Positions 29,469-37,717 of a DNA stretch of 37,717 nt are shown here, in pieces; within the stretch, counting starts at the first letter, position 1; each line of letters begins with the position of its first letter. Location of the stretch: contig DATAOI010000067.1 of the NCBI GenBank assembly GCA_036265815.1, positions 1 to 37,717 of the forward strand, in the 5' to 3' direction. Made by a program: the position numbers and the translations under genes. The stretch is from Gemmatimonadales bacterium (GTDB taxonomy: Bacteria > Gemmatimonadota > Gemmatimonadetes > Gemmatimonadales > GWC2-71-9). The notes under the pieces were generated by a model. It searched no databases. It saw only the letters and a program-made list of their open reading frames with translations, and was not told the DNA's origin.

Positions 29469-31112
29469 TCACATCCGGTCGGGGGCGCTGATGCCGAGGA
29501 CGGCAAGCGCGTTGGCAAGGACGATGCGGGCGGCACGGGCCAGCAGCAGGCGGGCATGCTCGGTGGCGGGCCCCTCGGGCGCGCCGACCGCGCGGGTGTG
29601 GTGGTACCAGCCGTGCACCACGGTGGCGAGCTCGTGGAGGTAGACGGTGACCCGGTGCGGCTCGCGATCGCGCGCGGTCTTCTCTAGCACCTCCGGAAAG
29701 GTGACCAGCTTCTTGAGCAGCTCCATGTCCTGCGCGGCCGGCAGCGCCCCCAGGTCGAGCGCTCCGCTGACCGATTCCGCCGCACGCTCGGCGGTGCGGA
29801 AGATGCCGCTCAGCCGGGCGTGGGCCATCTGCACGTAGAACACCGGGTTCTCGTCGGTCTGCTTGAGCGCGAGCTCCACGTCGAAGACCATCGGGGTTTC
29901 GCCCTTGGTCCGAAGGAAGAAGTAGCGCGCCGCATCGACGCCGACTTCCTCAAAGAGATCGCGCAGGGTGACGAATTCGCCCGAGCGCTTGGACATCTTC
30001 ACCTCTTCGCCGCCCCGGACCACCTTGACCAGCTGCACCAACGCGACGTCGAAGAACTCCGGCGCGAGGCCCAGCGCGGCGAGCACCGCGCGCATCCGGG
30101 GGATGTACCCGTGGTGGTCGGCACCCCAGACGTCGATGGCCCGGTCGAAGCCGCGGTCGCGCTTGTCCAGGTGATAGGCGATGTCGGGCACCAGGTAGGT
30201 GAAGCTGCCGTCACGCTTCCGCAGCACCCGGTCCTTGTCGTCGCCGAACTGGGTGGTTCGCAGCCAGAGCGCGCCGTCCGCGTCGTAGGTGAGGCCGCGC
30301 TCCGCGAGCAGCGCCAGGCCGCGCTCGACCTCGCCGGAGCGGTAGATCGCCTGCTCCGACGACCAGACGTCGAACTTCACGCCGAAGAGCTCGAGATCGT
30401 GCTCCTGCTCGGCGCGCTGGAGCTCGAGACCGAGCGCGCGGCAACGCCGAAGCCCCTCCTCCTCCGGAAGATCGGCGAAGCCGGGTCCCTCCCGTTGCAG
30501 CACCTGGCGCGCGTTCTCCCGCAGGTACTCGCCATGGTAGCCGCCCTCCGGAATGGCGGCAGGATAACCCGCCTCCTCCCGCACGCGGGCCCAGAGGCTC
30601 TGGCCCAGCTTGTCGATCTGGACCCCGGCGTCGTTGATGTAGAACTCCCGCACGACGGTGTGGCCGCTCCACTCGAGCAGGGAGGCGATGCCATCGCCCA
30701 GGGCAGCCCCGCGGCCGTGCCCCACGTGCAGGGGCCCGGTGGGATTGGCGGAGACGAACTCGACGTTCACCTTGAGCCCCGCGCCAAACGTGGATCGCCC
30801 GTACGCCGGACCGGCCTCCAGGATCTGGCGGTGGGCCGCGGCGAGCTGATCTTGCGCCAGCCAGAAGTTGATGAAGCCGGGCCCGGCGATCTCCGTCCTG
30901 GACACGACCGTGGGAGAAAGCTCCAGTTCCTGCAGCACCCGCTCCGCGGTTTTCCGTGGATTGGCGCGCTCCCGCTTGGCCAGCACCAGGGCCAGGTTGG
31001 TGGCAAGATCGCCGTGCCCGGCGTCGCGGGGACGCTCCAGCACGAAGTCGATCCCGTCGGCGCCGAGCCGCGAGGCCACGCGCGCGAGCTCGAGGCGCAG
31101 GGTCTCGGTCAC
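29469..31112 (-). CDS. argS: Arginyl-tRNA synthetase
   Basis: A 547-residue class I synthetase. The N-terminal additional domain (about 1-110) is followed by VEFVSANPTGPLHVGHGRGAALGD (positions about 30687-30758), where HVGH is the HIGH motif. VKMSKRSGEFVTL is the KMSKS motif, and the C-terminal anticodon-binding helical domain ends ALAVLGISAPDRM. It starts with GTG at 31112 in a GTGA overlap with fmdB. The GHGDLATNLAL segment early in the protein is typical of ArgS. The length fits. Confidence 0.96.
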   Translation of the reverse strand: MTETLRLELARVASRLGADGIDFVLERPRDAGHGDLATNLALVLAKRERANPRKTAERVLQELELSPTVVSRTEIAGPGFINFWLAQDQLAAAHRQILEAGPAYGRSTFGAGLKVNVEFVSANPTGPLHVGHGRGAALGDGIASLLEWSGHTVVREFYINDAGVQIDKLGQSLWARVREEAGYPAAIPEGGYHGEYLRENARQVLQREGPGFADLPEEEGLRRCRALGLELQRAEQEHDLELFGVKFDVWSSEQAIYRSGEVERGLALLAERGLTYDADGALWLRTTQFGDDKDRVLRKRDGSFTYLVPDIAYHLDKRDRGFDRAIDVWGADHHGYIPRMRAVLAALGLAPEFFDVALVQLVKVVRGGEEVKMSKRSGEFVTLRDLFEEVGVDAARYFFLRTKGETPMVFDVELALKQTDENPVFYVQMAHARLSGIFRTAERAAESVSGALDLGALPAAQDMELLKKLVTFPEVLEKTARDREPHRVTVYLHELATVVHGWYHHTRAVGAPEGPATEHARLLLARAARIVLANALAVLGISAPDRM

Positions 31113-31462
31113 TCGTCGCTTGCCTTCGCGCGACTCTTGCCGGAGCTGGGCTTGGTCGAGGCGGGCTGAGACCTGGAGGCAGGCTCCGGCTTGGCCACGG
31201 CGTCTGTTTTCGCTTCGGTCTTCGGCTGGGCCTTGGGCTCCGCCGCGGTGGGCTCGGACTCGGTTTTCCGGGGACCCTTGCCGTCCTTACCGTAGTCCGT
31301 GATGTAGAAGCCCGACCCCTTGAACACCAGTCCGGCGCCGCCCGAGATCTTTCGCGTGGCGATCTTACCGCAGGCCGGGCACTTGGCCCGCGGCTTGTCG
31401 GTCATTTTCTGGAACCTGTCGAAGACGTGACCGTCGGGGCACAGGTACTCGTATGTCGGCAT
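31109..31462 (-). CDS. FmdB-family zinc-ribbon protein
   Basis: A 117-residue protein whose first 55 residues are the FmdB putative regulatory domain: MPTYEYLCPDGHVFDRFQ, then KCPACG and a GSGFYITDYG ending. The zinc ribbon uses CPDGH instead of the commoner CxxCGH, so a His may replace the missing Cys; this CPDGH form appears familiar in other phyla. The C-terminal half is a low-complexity Ala/Lys/Pro/Glu tail, probably disordered. The ATG at 31462 leads the 28-gene run. A putative promoter lies 35-63 bp upstream. No partner is known. Confidence 0.85.
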   Translation of the reverse strand: MPTYEYLCPDGHVFDRFQKMTDKPRAKCPACGKIATRKISGGAGLVFKGSGFYITDYGKDGKGPRKTESEPTAAEPKAQPKTEAKTDAVAKPEPASRSQPASTKPSSGKSRAKASDE

Positions 31463-31496
31463 GGTCGCTCGCAGGGATAAACGAAGTCAGCCGATA

Positions 31497-31525
31497 AAGT
31501 TAGCCGAGACTCCGCGGCACCTCAA
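31497..31525 (-). promoter_or_regulatory. Candidate promoter upstream of fmdB-argS cluster
   Basis: On the minus strand TTGAGG (31525-31520) and TAACTT (31502-31497) are separated by 17 bp, with about 34 bp from the -10 to the fmdB ATG. The -10 is weak (3 of 6). A 6-bp inverted repeat, GCACCT/AGGTGC (31517-31522 and 31532-31537), overlaps the -35 region and could be an operator or part of a weak terminator for the mutase gene. Confidence 0.3.
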
Positions 31526-31548
31526 GCGGGCAGGTGCTGGAGCGCCGG

Positions 31549-33084
31549 TCACGGCGCGCGGTAGACGCCCCAGACCTCGCGCATGGTATCGCTGATCTCG
31601 CCCAGCGTAGCCCGGGCGCGGACGGCGGCCAGGATCGGAGGCATGAGGGGGGCGGTGCCGGCCGCGGCCGCACGCAGCGAGGCGAGTGCTTCCCCGACCT
31701 TGGCCTGGTCCCGCGTCCGCCGGGCTTCGCCTACCCGGTTCCGCTGGCGCTCCTCCAGCGCGGAGAAGTCCGGCACCTCGAGCGCGAGCGGTGGCGATTC
31801 GTCGGTGAACCGATTCACCCCGACCACCACGAGATCTCCCGCCTCCTGCGCCTTCTGCACCTCGTACGCGCTCCGGGCGATCGCGTCCTGGAAAAACCCC
31901 AGCTCGATCGCCCGGGCGGCGCCGCCGAGCTGGTCCACCTGATCGATCAGCTCGCGCGCCCCGGTCTCGATCGCGTCGGTCAGGCTCTCGACGTAGAAGC
32001 TGCCGCCCAGCGGATCCACCACCTCGGCCACACCAGACTCGTAGCCCAGCACCTGCTGAGTGCGCAGCGCCAGCGTGGCCGAGGCCTGGGACGGCAGCGA
32101 CAATGCTTCGTCGTAGCCGTTGGTGTGCAGCGATTGCGTCCCGCCCAACACCGCGGCCAGGGCCTGCAGGGTCACCCGCACGACGTTGTTGAGCGGCTGC
32201 TGCGCCTGCAGGGTGACCCCACCGGTCTGGGTGTGGAATCGCAGTCGAGCGGTGGCATCTCCCGCCCCGAAGCGCTCTCGCACCAGTCTGGCCCAGAGAC
32301 GCCGGGCGGCGCGGAACTTGGCGGCCTCTTCCAGGACCTTGTTGTGACTGGCGAAGAAGAAGGAAAGCCGGGGGCCGAAGGCATCGACGGCGAGCCCCGC
32401 TTCGGTGGCCACCCGGATGTACTCCAAGGCGTTGGCCAGGGTGAATCCCACCTCCTGCACCGCCGTCGCCCCCGCCTCGCGCATGTGGTAGCCGCTGATC
32501 GAGATGGGGTTGAAGCTCATCCCCTCCTCGGTCACGAAGCGGAAGATGTCGGCCACCAGGCGGAGCGACGGCGCCGCGGGATAGATGTACGTCCCCCGGG
32601 CGATGTACTCCTTCAGGACGTCGTTCTGCACCGTCCCGGTGAGCCGGGCGCGCGGGATGCCCTGCTCCTCTCCCACCACCACGTACATGGCGAGCAGGAT
32701 AGCCGCGGTGGCGTTGATGGTCATCGAAGTCGACACCCGGTCGAGCGGAATCTCGCGGAAGAGCTCGGCGAGATCGTCTACCGTGTCGATCGCCACCCCG
32801 ACCCGCCCCACCTCGCCCAGGGACATCGGGTGATCCGAGTCGTAGCCCATCTGGGTCGGGAGGTCGAACGCGGTCGAGAGGCCCATCTGGCCAGCCGCGA
32901 GGAGCTGGCGGAACCGACGGTTGGTATCCTCGGCGGTACCGAACCCGGCATACTGGCGCATGGTCCAGAGCCGGCCGGCGTACATGTCGGGATAGATCCC
33001 GCGGGTGAAGGGGAACTCCCCGGGGCGGCCGAGATCTCGCGCCGGATCTCCGGCCCAGTCGCCGGGGCCGTACACCTTCGTCAC
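31549..33084 (-). CDS. Methylmalonyl-CoA mutase catalytic (alpha) subunit
   Basis: A 511-residue TIM-barrel subunit that uses adenosylcobalamin to interconvert methylmalonyl-CoA and succinyl-CoA. The substrate-contact segment GIYPDMY retains the Tyr that marks methylmalonyl-CoA specificity, and ARGTYIYP retains the matching Arg; isobutyryl-CoA mutases have Phe and Gln at these sites. [12 protein letters not shown] has the active His. The protein ends after the barrel and linker, without the DxHxxG cobalamin-binding domain, so a separate small subunit must be encoded elsewhere. The GTG at 33084 overlaps the fbp stop (GTGA). The frame upstream of it is shadow. Confidence 0.93.
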   Translation of the reverse strand: MTKVYGPGDWAGDPARDLGRPGEFPFTRGIYPDMYAGRLWTMRQYAGFGTAEDTNRRFRQLLAAGQMGLSTAFDLPTQMGYDSDHPMSLGEVGRVGVAIDTVDDLAELFREIPLDRVSTSMTINATAAILLAMYVVVGEEQGIPRARLTGTVQNDVLKEYIARGTYIYPAAPSLRLVADIFRFVTEEGMSFNPISISGYHMREAGATAVQEVGFTLANALEYIRVATEAGLAVDAFGPRLSFFFASHNKVLEEAAKFRAARRLWARLVRERFGAGDATARLRFHTQTGGVTLQAQQPLNNVVRVTLQALAAVLGGTQSLHTNGYDEALSLPSQASATLALRTQQVLGYESGVAEVVDPLGGSFYVESLTDAIETGARELIDQVDQLGGAARAIELGFFQDAIARSAYEVQKAQEAGDLVVVGVNRFTDESPPLALEVPDFSALEERQRNRVGEARRTRDQAKVGEALASLRAAAAGTAPLMPPILAAVRARATLGEISDTMREVWGVYRAP

Positions 33085-34127
33085 AAGGCCGGCTGGTAGT
33101 ACGAGCCGCTGACCCGGGAGGAGCTGAACACCCGCCGGATGGTGTCCGCCACGAACCCGACGTCTTCCCGTGAGCCGATCACCAGAGGCGTACGCTGGTG
33201 CAGGCTGGCGGGCACGATGTCGAGGATTCGGGCCACTCCGTCGGTGGCGCTCCCCTCGGCCTGCTCGGCGAGAAAGGCCATCGGACTCGCCTCGTAGAGC
33301 AACCGGAGCTTGCCATTCGGGTTCCGGGTATCGGCTGGATAGAGGAACACGCCCCCGCTGATCAGGTTGCGGTGAAAATCCGCGACCAGTGAGCCGATAT
33401 ACCGGCTGTTCTTGGGCTTGAGCCCGTCGGGTATGTCCCCTTTGAGGCCCCGCACCGCCGTCTGCACCGCCTTGTCCCAGCGGCCGAAGTTGCTCTCGTT
33501 GACGCTGTAGTAGGTGCCGACTCTGGGCGTGATGATCTTGGGATGCGAGAGGAGGAACTCGCCAATCGTGGGGTCGAGGGTGAACCCGTGGACTCCCTGG
33601 CCCGTGGTGTAGACCAGCATGGTGCTGGAGCCATACATCACGTACCCCGCCGCCACTTGGCGGCATCCGGGCTGGAGCACGTCGGCGGAGGTCCCCCGCC
33701 CCTCCAGACTGACCCGCCGATAGATGCTGAAGATGGTCCCGACCGCGGAGTTCACATCGATGTTGGAGGAGCCGTCGAGTGGATCGAACAGCACGGCGTA
33801 CTTGCCCGCGGGATATTCCGGCGGCACCGGGATGATCTCAGCATCTTCCTCCGATCCCATGGCGCACACCCGGCCCGTGTGCTTGAGACAGTTCTTGATG
33901 GTCTCGTTGGCCAGCACGTCGAGCTTCTGCTGGCGCTCGCCCTGCACGTTCTCTCCGCCGGCGGCACCCAGGACATCGACCAGGCCCGCCCGGCGGATGG
34001 CGGCCGCGATCAGCTTGGCAGCCAGCGCGATATCGTAGAGCAGATTGGAGAGCTCCCCGGTGGCCTCGGGGAAGCGGACCTCCTGATCCAGGATGAAGCG
34101 CTCGATGGTGGTGACGGATGTCTGCAC
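33081..34127 (-). CDS. fbp: Fructose-1,6-bisphosphatase, class I
   Basis: A 348-residue gluconeogenic phosphatase. [20 protein letters not shown] is the metal-binding signature, [10 protein letters not shown] contributes Glu ligands, and [15 protein letters not shown] and [19 protein letters not shown] belong to the substrate-binding C-terminal region. It begins with GTG at 34127 ([11 protein letters not shown]), preceded by a modest G-rich ribosome-binding site. It is 62 bp after comEC, the largest gap in the right-hand group, so its own promoter is possible there. Its stop is coupled to the mutase gene. Confidence 0.96.
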   Translation of the reverse strand: MQTSVTTIERFILDQEVRFPEATGELSNLLYDIALAAKLIAAAIRRAGLVDVLGAAGGENVQGERQQKLDVLANETIKNCLKHTGRVCAMGSEEDAEIIPVPPEYPAGKYAVLFDPLDGSSNIDVNSAVGTIFSIYRRVSLEGRGTSADVLQPGCRQVAAGYVMYGSSTMLVYTTGQGVHGFTLDPTIGEFLLSHPKIITPRVGTYYSVNESNFGRWDKAVQTAVRGLKGDIPDGLKPKNSRYIGSLVADFHRNLISGGVFLYPADTRNPNGKLRLLYEASPMAFLAEQAEGSATDGVARILDIVPASLHQRTPLVIGSREDVGFVADTIRRVFSSSRVSGSYYQPAL

Positions 34128-34189
34128 AGGCCCCCGAGGATGGAAGGATAGGCAACGAACCTCAAGCAGATCGGTTTACGGCTTCCGGC

Positions 34190-36433
34190 TCACCGCACAT
34201 CATAGCTCACCCGCGCGCGCTTCGATTCGATGGTCATCCGCACCCCGTCGGTGACCACGCTGACGGTGCCCTCGCGGTCGGTCCGATGCATGTCCACACC
34301 GTGGGCCGCCAGCCGCTCGAGCGTGGCGGGCGCGGGGTGTCCATAGTCGTTCCTGCCCACTGAGATCACCGCGGCGGTCGGGTGCAGGCTGTCCAACCAC
34401 TCGTCACCGGTGGCTCCGCGGCTGCCATGGTGCCCCACCTTGAGGAGGTCCACGCGGCGCAGCCGGCTCCGCATGTCCGCTTCGGCCGGCAGTCCGGCGT
34501 CGCCCGCAAAGACGGCCTGAAACGCCCCGAACTCCACCAGGAGGACCAGCGAATCCTCGTTCACGTCCTCTCCCCAGCCGGACCACCCCGGGCTGGGGTG
34601 CAACACCGTGAAGCTCACGCCATCCACGCTGAAGTGCTCGCCGGTCCGGCCAGGGTGCCAGGGCACCCGCCCCACGCGCAAGCCGTCGAGGAATCGGAGA
34701 TATCGCGGATCGGGCACCGGTGCTCCCGGCTCGAGCACCAACGCTGCCGGCAGCCGCCGGAGCACGCTGGGCACCCCACCTTCGTGGTCCGCATGGGCAT
34801 GGGAGACGACGACCAGGGTGAGGCTTCGGACCCCGTGCCGCTCCAGAAACGGGACCACCACCCGACGGCCGGCGTCCGCGCGCTCGTCGGCCGGTCCGGC
34901 ATCGACCACGATCCAATGTCCCCGGGGAGTCCGCAGCACCGCGGCATCGCCCTGTCCGACGTCGAGAAAATGTAACGTCAGGTCCCGATCACTGTCAGCC
35001 GATCCGGGGACCGCGGTGCGGGCCAGACTGAGCCACAGCACCGCCGCCGCGCACCAGCCCGTCCGGCGCCCGGCTTCCGCCAGGGTGTTTCGGGTTCCCA
35101 TCACCCAGAGGGCCACCCCCAGGACCGCCACCCAGACGAGCACCACACGCGGGTCTCCCGGCTGCACCAGCATGTGCCCGCCGGGAATGGCCGCACCGGC
35201 GGACGCGGCGAGCTCCAGCAGATGGAGCCCGAGCCCCGCGCCGGCGGCAAACGGCCGGGCCAGGGCCGGAGCGAGCGGGTAGAGCAGCAGGCTCGCCAGC
35301 ACACCCGGCACGGCGATGGCCGCCAGTGGAATCGCCACGAAGTTGAGCGCGATACCTGCCAGCGCCACGGTGCCGAGCGCCCCCGCGGTGATCGGGGCGG
35401 TGGCGAGCGTGGCGCCGACCGAGGACCCCAGCGTGCGCCAGAGCGCACCGGTGCCGATCGCGCGGTCGGTCCAACGGGTGAACCGCGACGCACCCCAGAG
35501 CGCCGCTGCCGAGAGCCAGCCGCCCAGATCCAGAATGGCCCACGGGTCCACCAGCAGGACCGAGAGGCAGGTAGCGGCGAGTAACGCGTCCGACTGCACG
35601 TGCCGCTGGTGCACCCGGGAGCGCGCCGCGATCGCGGCCAGTGCCGCGGCCCGCGTGGCCGGCGCCGGCCAGCCCAGAAAACCGACGTATGCCGCGCTGA
35701 CTGCCGCGGCGAGGACCAGCGCGCGGGAACGACCGAGCCCGAGCAGACGGCCGAGCAGGAAGACCCAGGCAGTGATCAGGCCGACGTGGAACCCCGAGAT
35801 CGACAGCAGGTGCACCAACCCGGACTGGGCGAACCGATCCTGCAGCTCGGGATCGATGCCCCCCCGGCGGTTGAGCATCAGGGCGTCGACCAGCGGGGCC
35901 CGCGCGCCGTAGAGTGACAGGCTCGCGCCGGCGAGGACTGTGCGTAGTCGCGCCGCGAGCCCCGGATGGCCGCCAAGCGGCCCGACCTCGATCACTGCCA
36001 GCGACCCTGCGGGCCGGCCACCCGGGCCCGGCGCCGGTATCCAGACCGCCACCGCAGGGCCGTGCAGCCCCGCGTCGGCTGGCCGTCCCGGCGGCCAGCG
36101 GGCGGCCACCGCCCCCACGCATCCCGTTCCGACGGGTTTCACCATGAGTCGCCCGCCTTCCCGCGGGGCAGGCTCCAGCAGCTCGATGGTGAGACGCAGC
36201 CGCCCGGGCGGCAACCGAGCCGGACAGCGGGTCCGCTCGCCCTCCCGGGCGAGCTCACCGGTCACCCGCCCCGCTGCCGCGGCAGCCGACAGCACAATGG
36301 GTAGCGGTCCGCCGATCAAGGGCGCGGCGAGGAGAAGCACCGCCATGCCGAGCGGGCTGCCGAAATGCAGAAGGCCGGTCGCGAGACCGGCCCCGTAGCA
36401 CGCCGTCAGCAGAATGGAGGGTCGCGGCTTCAC
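34190..36433 (-). CDS. comEC: ComEC/Rec2 competence DNA channel
   Basis: A 747-residue inner-membrane protein that carries single-stranded DNA into the cytoplasm. In order: a short N-terminal membrane pair and extracytoplasmic OB-like domain (about 1-165), the competence domain with LVDALMLNRRGGIDPELQDRF and GLVHLLSISGFHVGLITA, multiple helices to about 490, and a metallo-beta-lactamase-like domain with LDVGQGDAAVL, VVSHAHADHEGG (HxHxDH) and KVGHHGSRGA. The MBL motifs look intact. It starts with GTG at 36433, 10 nt after the ComFB-family gene. No comEA or pilus genes are adjacent. Confidence 0.95.
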   Translation of the reverse strand: MKPRPSILLTACYGAGLATGLLHFGSPLGMAVLLLAAPLIGGPLPIVLSAAAAAGRVTGELAREGERTRCPARLPPGRLRLTIELLEPAPREGGRLMVKPVGTGCVGAVAARWPPGRPADAGLHGPAVAVWIPAPGPGGRPAGSLAVIEVGPLGGHPGLAARLRTVLAGASLSLYGARAPLVDALMLNRRGGIDPELQDRFAQSGLVHLLSISGFHVGLITAWVFLLGRLLGLGRSRALVLAAAVSAAYVGFLGWPAPATRAAALAAIAARSRVHQRHVQSDALLAATCLSVLLVDPWAILDLGGWLSAAALWGASRFTRWTDRAIGTGALWRTLGSSVGATLATAPITAGALGTVALAGIALNFVAIPLAAIAVPGVLASLLLYPLAPALARPFAAGAGLGLHLLELAASAGAAIPGGHMLVQPGDPRVVLVWVAVLGVALWVMGTRNTLAEAGRRTGWCAAAVLWLSLARTAVPGSADSDRDLTLHFLDVGQGDAAVLRTPRGHWIVVDAGPADERADAGRRVVVPFLERHGVRSLTLVVVSHAHADHEGGVPSVLRRLPAALVLEPGAPVPDPRYLRFLDGLRVGRVPWHPGRTGEHFSVDGVSFTVLHPSPGWSGWGEDVNEDSLVLLVEFGAFQAVFAGDAGLPAEADMRSRLRRVDLLKVGHHGSRGATGDEWLDSLHPTAAVISVGRNDYGHPAPATLERLAAHGVDMHRTDREGTVSVVTDGVRMTIESKRARVSYDVR

Positions 36434-36443
36434 CGGCCGCGCC

Positions 36444-36728
36444 TCAGGAAGGACTTCGGCTCTTCCTGCCGCATCGCGGCGCCGCGGAGATCTTGCGGAG
36501 GGATTCCATCATGGCCACGTCGATCGGCGCCCGACTCTGCTCTTTTTCCAGGTTGATCTCGGTGACCACCGACCCGGTGGGGCTGGACACGTACCGTGGC
36601 GGAACCCGGTTGAGCGCGTACACCATGGCATCGTCGCGGCACACCTCGCACCCACAGAAATCGGGGAAGTGCGCCCGCAACGCTTCGTAGGCGGCGAGGA
36701 CATGCTCCTCGGCCAGATTGCGGATCAC
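36444..36728 (-). CDS. ComFB-family protein (late competence/cyclic-dinucleotide type)
   Basis: A 94-residue protein matching the ComFB family: EEHVLAAYEALRAHFPDF, Cys-rich FCGCEVCRDDAMVYALNRVPPRYV (positions about 36588-36659; Cys at residues 25, 27 and 30), then TGSVVTEINLEKEQSRAPIDVAMMESLRKI. ComFB was named from the Bacillus comF operon; related proteins have recently been described as cyclic di-nucleotide receptors. It starts with GTG at 36728 in a GTGA overlap with miaB and ends 10 nt before comEC, which suggests a role with the uptake channel. The C-terminal 15 residues are basic. Confidence 0.85.
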   Translation of the reverse strand: MIRNLAEEHVLAAYEALRAHFPDFCGCEVCRDDAMVYALNRVPPRYVSSPTGSVVTEINLEKEQSRAPIDVAMMESLRKISAAPRCGRKSRSPS

Positions 36729-37717
36729 AGGACCGCCAGTTCGGGCGTGACCACCGCGCCGGTGAAGGTGGAACCGGTCGTGCCGGTGAGCCTGACGTCG
36801 TAGTAGCGTCCCACCGCGTCGGCCGGGAGATCGAGCAACACCAGATGATTGGTCCGGCTGCGGGCGAGCATGAGCCCGCCCCGCCGGGCCGGCCGCTCCA
36901 CCAGCACCTCGTGCACCTGGCCCACCCGGGCCACGTTCTTACGGCGCGCATTGGCGCGGACCGCCTCGATGAGCCGCTCCAGCCGTTCCGACGCCACCTC
37001 GGCGGCAACGTGGTCCCTGAGCCGCACGGCGGGCGTGCCCTCCCGAACCGAGTACTTGAAGGTGTAGGCGTCGTCGAAATCGGCATCGGCCACCAGGCTC
37101 AGCGTCTCGGCGAACTGGGCCTCCGTCTCGCCGGGGAAGCCGACGATGATGTCGGTGGAGAAGGTGATGCCCGGGACGGCTTGCCTGAGGCGCTCGACCA
37201 CCTCGAGGTAGACCTCGCGGGTGTAGCGCCTCAGCATGCGGCGCAGCACCGCGTTGGAGCCGCTCTGCACCGGCAGGTGGACGTGCTCGCACACCGCCGG
37301 CGTATCGGCCATGGCCTCCGCCACCCGGTCCGAGAAGTCGGTCGGATAGGGGCTGGTGAAGCGCAGGCGCCGCACGCCGTCCAGGGCTCCGACGGCCCGG
37401 AGCAGGTCGGCGAAGTCGTGCTGGCCGTCGTAATACGAGTTGACCGTTTGCCCCAGGAGTGTGACCTCGGTGGTGCCGGCCGCCGCCAGCTCACCGACCT
37501 CGCGCACGACCTCGCTCAGCCGGCGGCTCCGCTCCGGGCCGCGGGTCTGCGGCACGACGCAGAAGGTGCAGCGGTAGTCGCAGCCTCGCTGTACCGTGAC
37601 GAACGCGGTGGGGCCTTTCTCACGCGCCGGTGGGACGTCCTCGTAATGCTCCCACTCCCGGAACTCGACGTCGCTGACCCGCCGTCCCGCTCCGGCCAGG
37701 CCGATGAGGGTGGGAAG
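36725..37717 (-). CDS. miaB: tRNA-2-methylthio-N6-dimethylallyladenosine synthase MiaB, 5' end cut off
   Basis: The visible 330 residues are the C-terminal three quarters of a methylthiotransferase. The radical-SAM cluster RGCDYRCTFCVVP (three Cys, codons near 37558-37582) is followed by LLGQTVNSY, HVHLPVQSGSNAVLRRM, FSTDIIVGFPGETE and the TRAM domain ending TGTTGSTFTGAVV. The N-terminal UPF0004 domain lies beyond the right edge. QTVNSY and QSGS favour MiaB over RimO or MtaB. It methylthiolates i6A37 in tRNAs reading UNN codons. Its stop overlaps the ComFB-family start. Confidence 0.95.
   Translation of the reverse strand, partial: LPTLIGLAGAGRRVSDVEFREWEHYEDVPPAREKGPTAFVTVQRGCDYRCTFCVVPQTRGPERSRRLSEVVREVGELAAAGTTEVTLLGQTVNSYYDGQHDFADLLRAVGALDGVRRLRFTSPYPTDFSDRVAEAMADTPAVCEHVHLPVQSGSNAVLRRMLRRYTREVYLEVVERLRQAVPGITFSTDIIVGFPGETEAQFAETLSLVADADFDDAYTFKYSVREGTPAVRLRDHVAAEVASERLERLIEAVRANARRKNVARVGQVHEVLVERPARRGGLMLARSRTNHLVLLDLPADAVGRYYDVRLTGTTGSTFTGAVVTPELAVL

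Noticed and set aside
31519-34167. ACCTCAAGC shared by the fmdB and fbp upstream regions (31519-31527 and 34159-34167)
   Set aside because: Closely similar CTTGAGGT strings also occur inside clpB and elsewhere in coding sequence, so it is not specific to promoters.

Overview
The window is a high-GC, gene-dense bacterial chromosome segment. A partial tRNA-Ser lies at the left edge, and 37 of 38 protein genes run on the minus strand; the only plus-strand gene is a putative lipoprotein at 337-1239. The gene set suggests a Gemmatimonadota-like didermal bacterium: lipoproteins, a T9SS/FlgD-like C-terminal tail protein, cobalamin import, an HPr kinase linked to a mannose-family PTS, and many GTG starts. 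This assignment is inference from gene content and base composition; no 16S or other phylogenetic marker was compared.

Layout, in order of transcription on the minus strand (right to left). (1) miaB (cut by the right edge), a ComFB-family gene and comEC, then fbp and a methylmalonyl-CoA mutase catalytic subunit. (2) A run of 28 genes from fmdB (start 31462) to selB (stop 6336) in which no gap exceeds 43 bp: fmdB, argS, pfkB-type kinase, purM, ribD, ribE, ribBA, ribH, nusB, a GT4 glycosyltransferase, hpf, hprK, PTS EIIA, EIIB, EIIC, EIID, ptsH, ptsI, metK, ahcY, a bifunctional-nuclease-family gene, an unknown membrane-anchored protein, btuF, btuC, btuD, a beta-propeller lipoprotein, recO and selB. 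(3) A short exported protein (5798-6232) closed by a clear hairpin terminator. (4) clpB, tadA and chrA, convergent with the plus-strand lipoprotein gene.

Functional links: ribD/E/BA/H form a complete set for riboflavin formation from GTP and ribulose 5-phosphate except for the pyrimidine phosphatase. The hpf-hprK-EIIABCD-HPr-EI block is a complete Man-family phosphotransferase with the HPr Ser-46 regulatory arm; HPr carries both His-15 and Ser-46. MetK and AhcY are two steps of the SAM cycle, whose methionine synthase is often B12-dependent, and they are followed by a BtuFCD cobalamin importer. B12 is also the cofactor of the mutase at 31549-33084.

Points most worth a second look: a His-to-Gln change at the metal-binding GHTEA motif of the RibBA DHBP-synthase domain; the uncharacterised beta-propeller lipoprotein and the unknown anchored protein flanking btuFCD (the latter has no ATG, GTG or TTG start in the right place); the Man-PTS cluster with short EIIC and EIID and no sugar-catabolic partner; the miaB-comFB-comEC arrangement; and repeated use of 4-nt GTGA stop/start overlaps. 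I saw no insertion sequence, prophage, CRISPR array or rRNA.
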